NCBI GenBank assembly: GCA_013361075.1 | Contig: JABWAJ010000320.1 | Location: 1 to 6,643 of the forward strand | DNA from: Saprospiraceae bacterium | GTDB lineage: Bacteria; Bacteroidota; Bacteroidia; Chitinophagales; Saprospiraceae | DNA: 6,643 nt | Reading direction: 5' to 3' | Part shown: piece by piece, positions 5,747 to 6,643 of the stretch | Layout: each line of letters starts with the position of its first letter | How positions within the stretch are numbered: the stretch's first letter is position 1 | Position numbers and translations under genes: made by a program | Notes under the pieces: generated by a model | What the model was told of the DNA's origin: nothing | Seen by the model: the letters and a program-made list of their open reading frames with translations, nothing else | Databases searched by the model: none

Positions 5747-5883
5747 GAAAAACCAAAGAAAGTTATCAACACTTTTTGTAAAGTTCTTTTTATCAGCGAC
5801 TTATAAAGGGTGTTGATTGACGTTATTTTTGTTCAAAAAATAAAAAATAAGGTGTTTTGCACAAAAACCTCATCTTCACACAG

Positions 5884-5915
5884 TTGTTTAATTTACAAAA
5901 ATGACCGATTTTTGT
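5884..5915 (+). promoter_or_regulatory. Possible promoter overlapping an inverted repeat, upstream of the BatD-domain gene
   Basis: TTG at 5884-5886 is followed after 20 bases by GATTTTTG (5907-5914), one mismatch from TAnnTTTG. The same -7-like box is the right arm of a perfect inverted repeat: ACAAAAAT (5895-5902), five-base centre GACCG, ATTTTTGT (5908-5915). A protein bound there would cover the promoter. The arms are almost pure A/T, so chance cannot be excluded. The leader would be about 78 bases. Confidence 0.3.
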
Positions 5916-5998
5916 GGTCCCTTTTGCAGATGCAACTGAACGAGTCGTTTAGGAATCTTTAGCCAATCAAAGTTAAGTTCAATCAAAAAAGAGAGACT

Positions 5999-6550
5999 AT
6001 GAAAGCAATGTTTGTTTGCGGCCTGATTTTCTTAGCTGGTTTGACTGCTTCAGGTCAGGAAAATGCAAAGTTCACGGTAGAAGTGAGCACCGATTCTGTG
6101 TTGTTTGGCAACTATTTCCAGGTGCAATTCACGCTTGAAAATGCATCCGGAACCGATTTTCGCCCACCTGCTTTTGATGAATTTGATGTAATCAGCGGCC
6201 CTAACATGGCTTCAAGTTTTAGCATGAGCAATGGCAAAGTGTCTCAAAGTGTTACCTACACCTACTATCTGAAGCCAAGAGAGGTTGGCAATTACTACAT
6301 CCACCCCGCCAGCATCAAAGCTGGAGAAAAAATCATTGAAACAAATGCAAAGGAAGTCCTGGTGGTGCCCAATCCGGATAACATCATTCAAAACCCGGAT
6401 TCCCGCAGGCAAAAAAGTATGGATGATTGGTTTAACGGGTTTGATGCAATGCCGCGCTTCGACTGGCCGAATCGCTTGGAATTGCCTGTTCCGCCTCAGG
6501 AAGAGCGCAAAGCACCGCCAAAATCCAAGAAAAAAACAACCCGTATTTAG
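5999..6550 (+). CDS. Short exported BatD-domain protein
   Basis: This 183-residue protein has a signal peptide (hydrophobic 5-17, cleavage after G19 in ASG-QEN) and one BatD-type beta-sandwich unit at about 24-124. The family pattern is visible: DSVLFGNYFQVQFTLENASG (32-51), FRPPAFDEFDVISGPNMASS (54-73), then TYTYYLKPREVGNYYIHPASI (86-106). Typical BatD proteins of Bacteroidota are several hundred residues long, with further domains and a C-terminal membrane helix. None of that is present here. After the domain comes a tail that is first acidic and aromatic (DDWFNGFDAMPRFDWP, 142-157) and then Pro/Lys-rich, ending KKKTTRI. BatD belongs to the Bat operons linked to stress tolerance and envelope function; its biochemical role is unclear. 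No bat partners are seen in this window. The TAG stop overlaps the start of an IS-like sequence, so the original 3' end may have been altered. Confidence 0.82.
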   Translation: MKAMFVCGLIFLAGLTASGQENAKFTVEVSTDSVLFGNYFQVQFTLENASGTDFRPPAFDEFDVISGPNMASSFSMSNGKVSQSVTYTYYLKPREVGNYYIHPASIKAGEKIIETNAKEVLVVPNPDNIIQNPDSRRQKSMDDWFNGFDAMPRFDWPNRLELPVPPQEERKAPPKSKKKTTRI

Positions 6551-6643
6551 AGCTTGTTCGGGAATTCCTCAATCGGCTGCGTGTGGCAAATTTTATTTTA
6601 TACTGCGTTGGATTTTTTGACTACGTCGAACTTACGTTTCAAG
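6550..6643 (-). mobile_element. Probable end of an insertion sequence running off the right edge
   Basis: GAGCTTGTTCGGGAATTCC begins immediately after TTA (6547-6549). Several IS5-family groups insert at TNA targets, and from memory some have ends beginning GAG. On the minus strand an open frame enters from the window edge and ends at TAA (6598-6600) after LKRKFDVVKKSNAV. That leaves 48 bases to the proposed IS end, a usual gap between a transposase stop and a terminal repeat. The other end, and the rest of any transposase, lie outside the window. The IS identity is therefore an inference, and the peptide is too short to assign. Confidence 0.35.

Larger units (their letters stand above)
5689..5998. 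other. Divergent intergenic region between transglycosylase and BatD-domain genes
   Basis: This 310-base AT-rich region holds no convincing gene. It contains the possible transglycosylase promoter (5715-5746), a distant 8-base inverted repeat (ATCAACAC at 5765-5772 with GTGTTGAT at 5810-5817), an isolated plus-strand TATTTTTG at 5824-5831 without an upstream TTG, and a promoter/inverted-repeat cluster at 5884-5915. A purine-rich AGAGAG lies just before the BatD ATG at 5999. Confidence 0.7.

Noticed and set aside
5763..5771. DnaA-box-like TTATCAACA and a distant inverted GTGTTGAT, considered as part of a replication origin.
   Set aside because: There is a single box with one mismatch to TTATNCACA, no cluster, and no dnaA or other origin genes nearby.
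6285..6620. Plus-strand frame overlapping the 3' half of the BatD gene and running into the IS-like end.
   Set aside because: It is out of frame with the recognised BatD domain, and its sequence shows no domain features.

Overview
The window looks like chromosomal DNA from a member of the Bacteroidota, plausibly a Saprospiria- or Chitinophagia-like lineage. The evidence is a GLPGLI-family exported protein, a BatD-domain exported protein, promoter-like TAnnTTTG boxes of the Bacteroidota type, starts with weak or no Shine-Dalgarno sequence, and an OmpR-type two-component pair. The genus cannot be named from this sequence alone.

Layout, left to right. Positions 13-93 hold an orphan copy of the last 27 codons (stop included) of the response regulator gene that lies further right. 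Positions 159-859 hold an AT-rich two-gene cassette on the minus strand: an MNT-type nucleotidyltransferase followed, with an ATGA overlap, by a HEPN protein. This is a toxin-antitoxin-type module. Positions 964-3169 hold a minus-strand operon: a membrane histidine kinase followed, with a 14-base overlap, by an OmpR/PhoB-type response regulator. The HEPN/MNT cassette therefore sits exactly between the intact 3' end of the regulator gene and a second copy of that 3' end, which is the pattern of a gene-end-preserving insertion.

The divergent intergenic region at 3170-3335 carries a TAnnTTTG box for each direction. A 10-bp-spaced direct repeat (TTAACCTTA twice) lies midway between them, as expected for binding of an OmpR-family regulator. 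It faces the plus-strand GLPGLI gene at 3336-4067, so the kinase, the regulator and the GLPGLI protein are probably one regulatory unit working at the cell envelope.

Positions 4068-4233 hold a heptamer repeat/inverted-repeat element and a minus-strand rho-independent terminator. The terminator serves the next gene, a secreted MltD-like lytic transglycosylase with LysM repeats (minus strand, 4234-5688). A 310-bp divergent region with promoter-like and inverted-repeat sequences separates it from a short plus-strand BatD-domain protein (5999-6550). At the right edge, the BatD stop codon coincides with what looks like the end of an insertion sequence (GAGCTTGTTCGGG directly after a TTA target). 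A possible transposase C-terminus reads in from outside the window.

Themes: envelope sensing and maintenance genes form the backbone. At least one probable acquired cassette (HEPN/MNT) and one probable IS end interrupt it, both placed at gene 3' ends.
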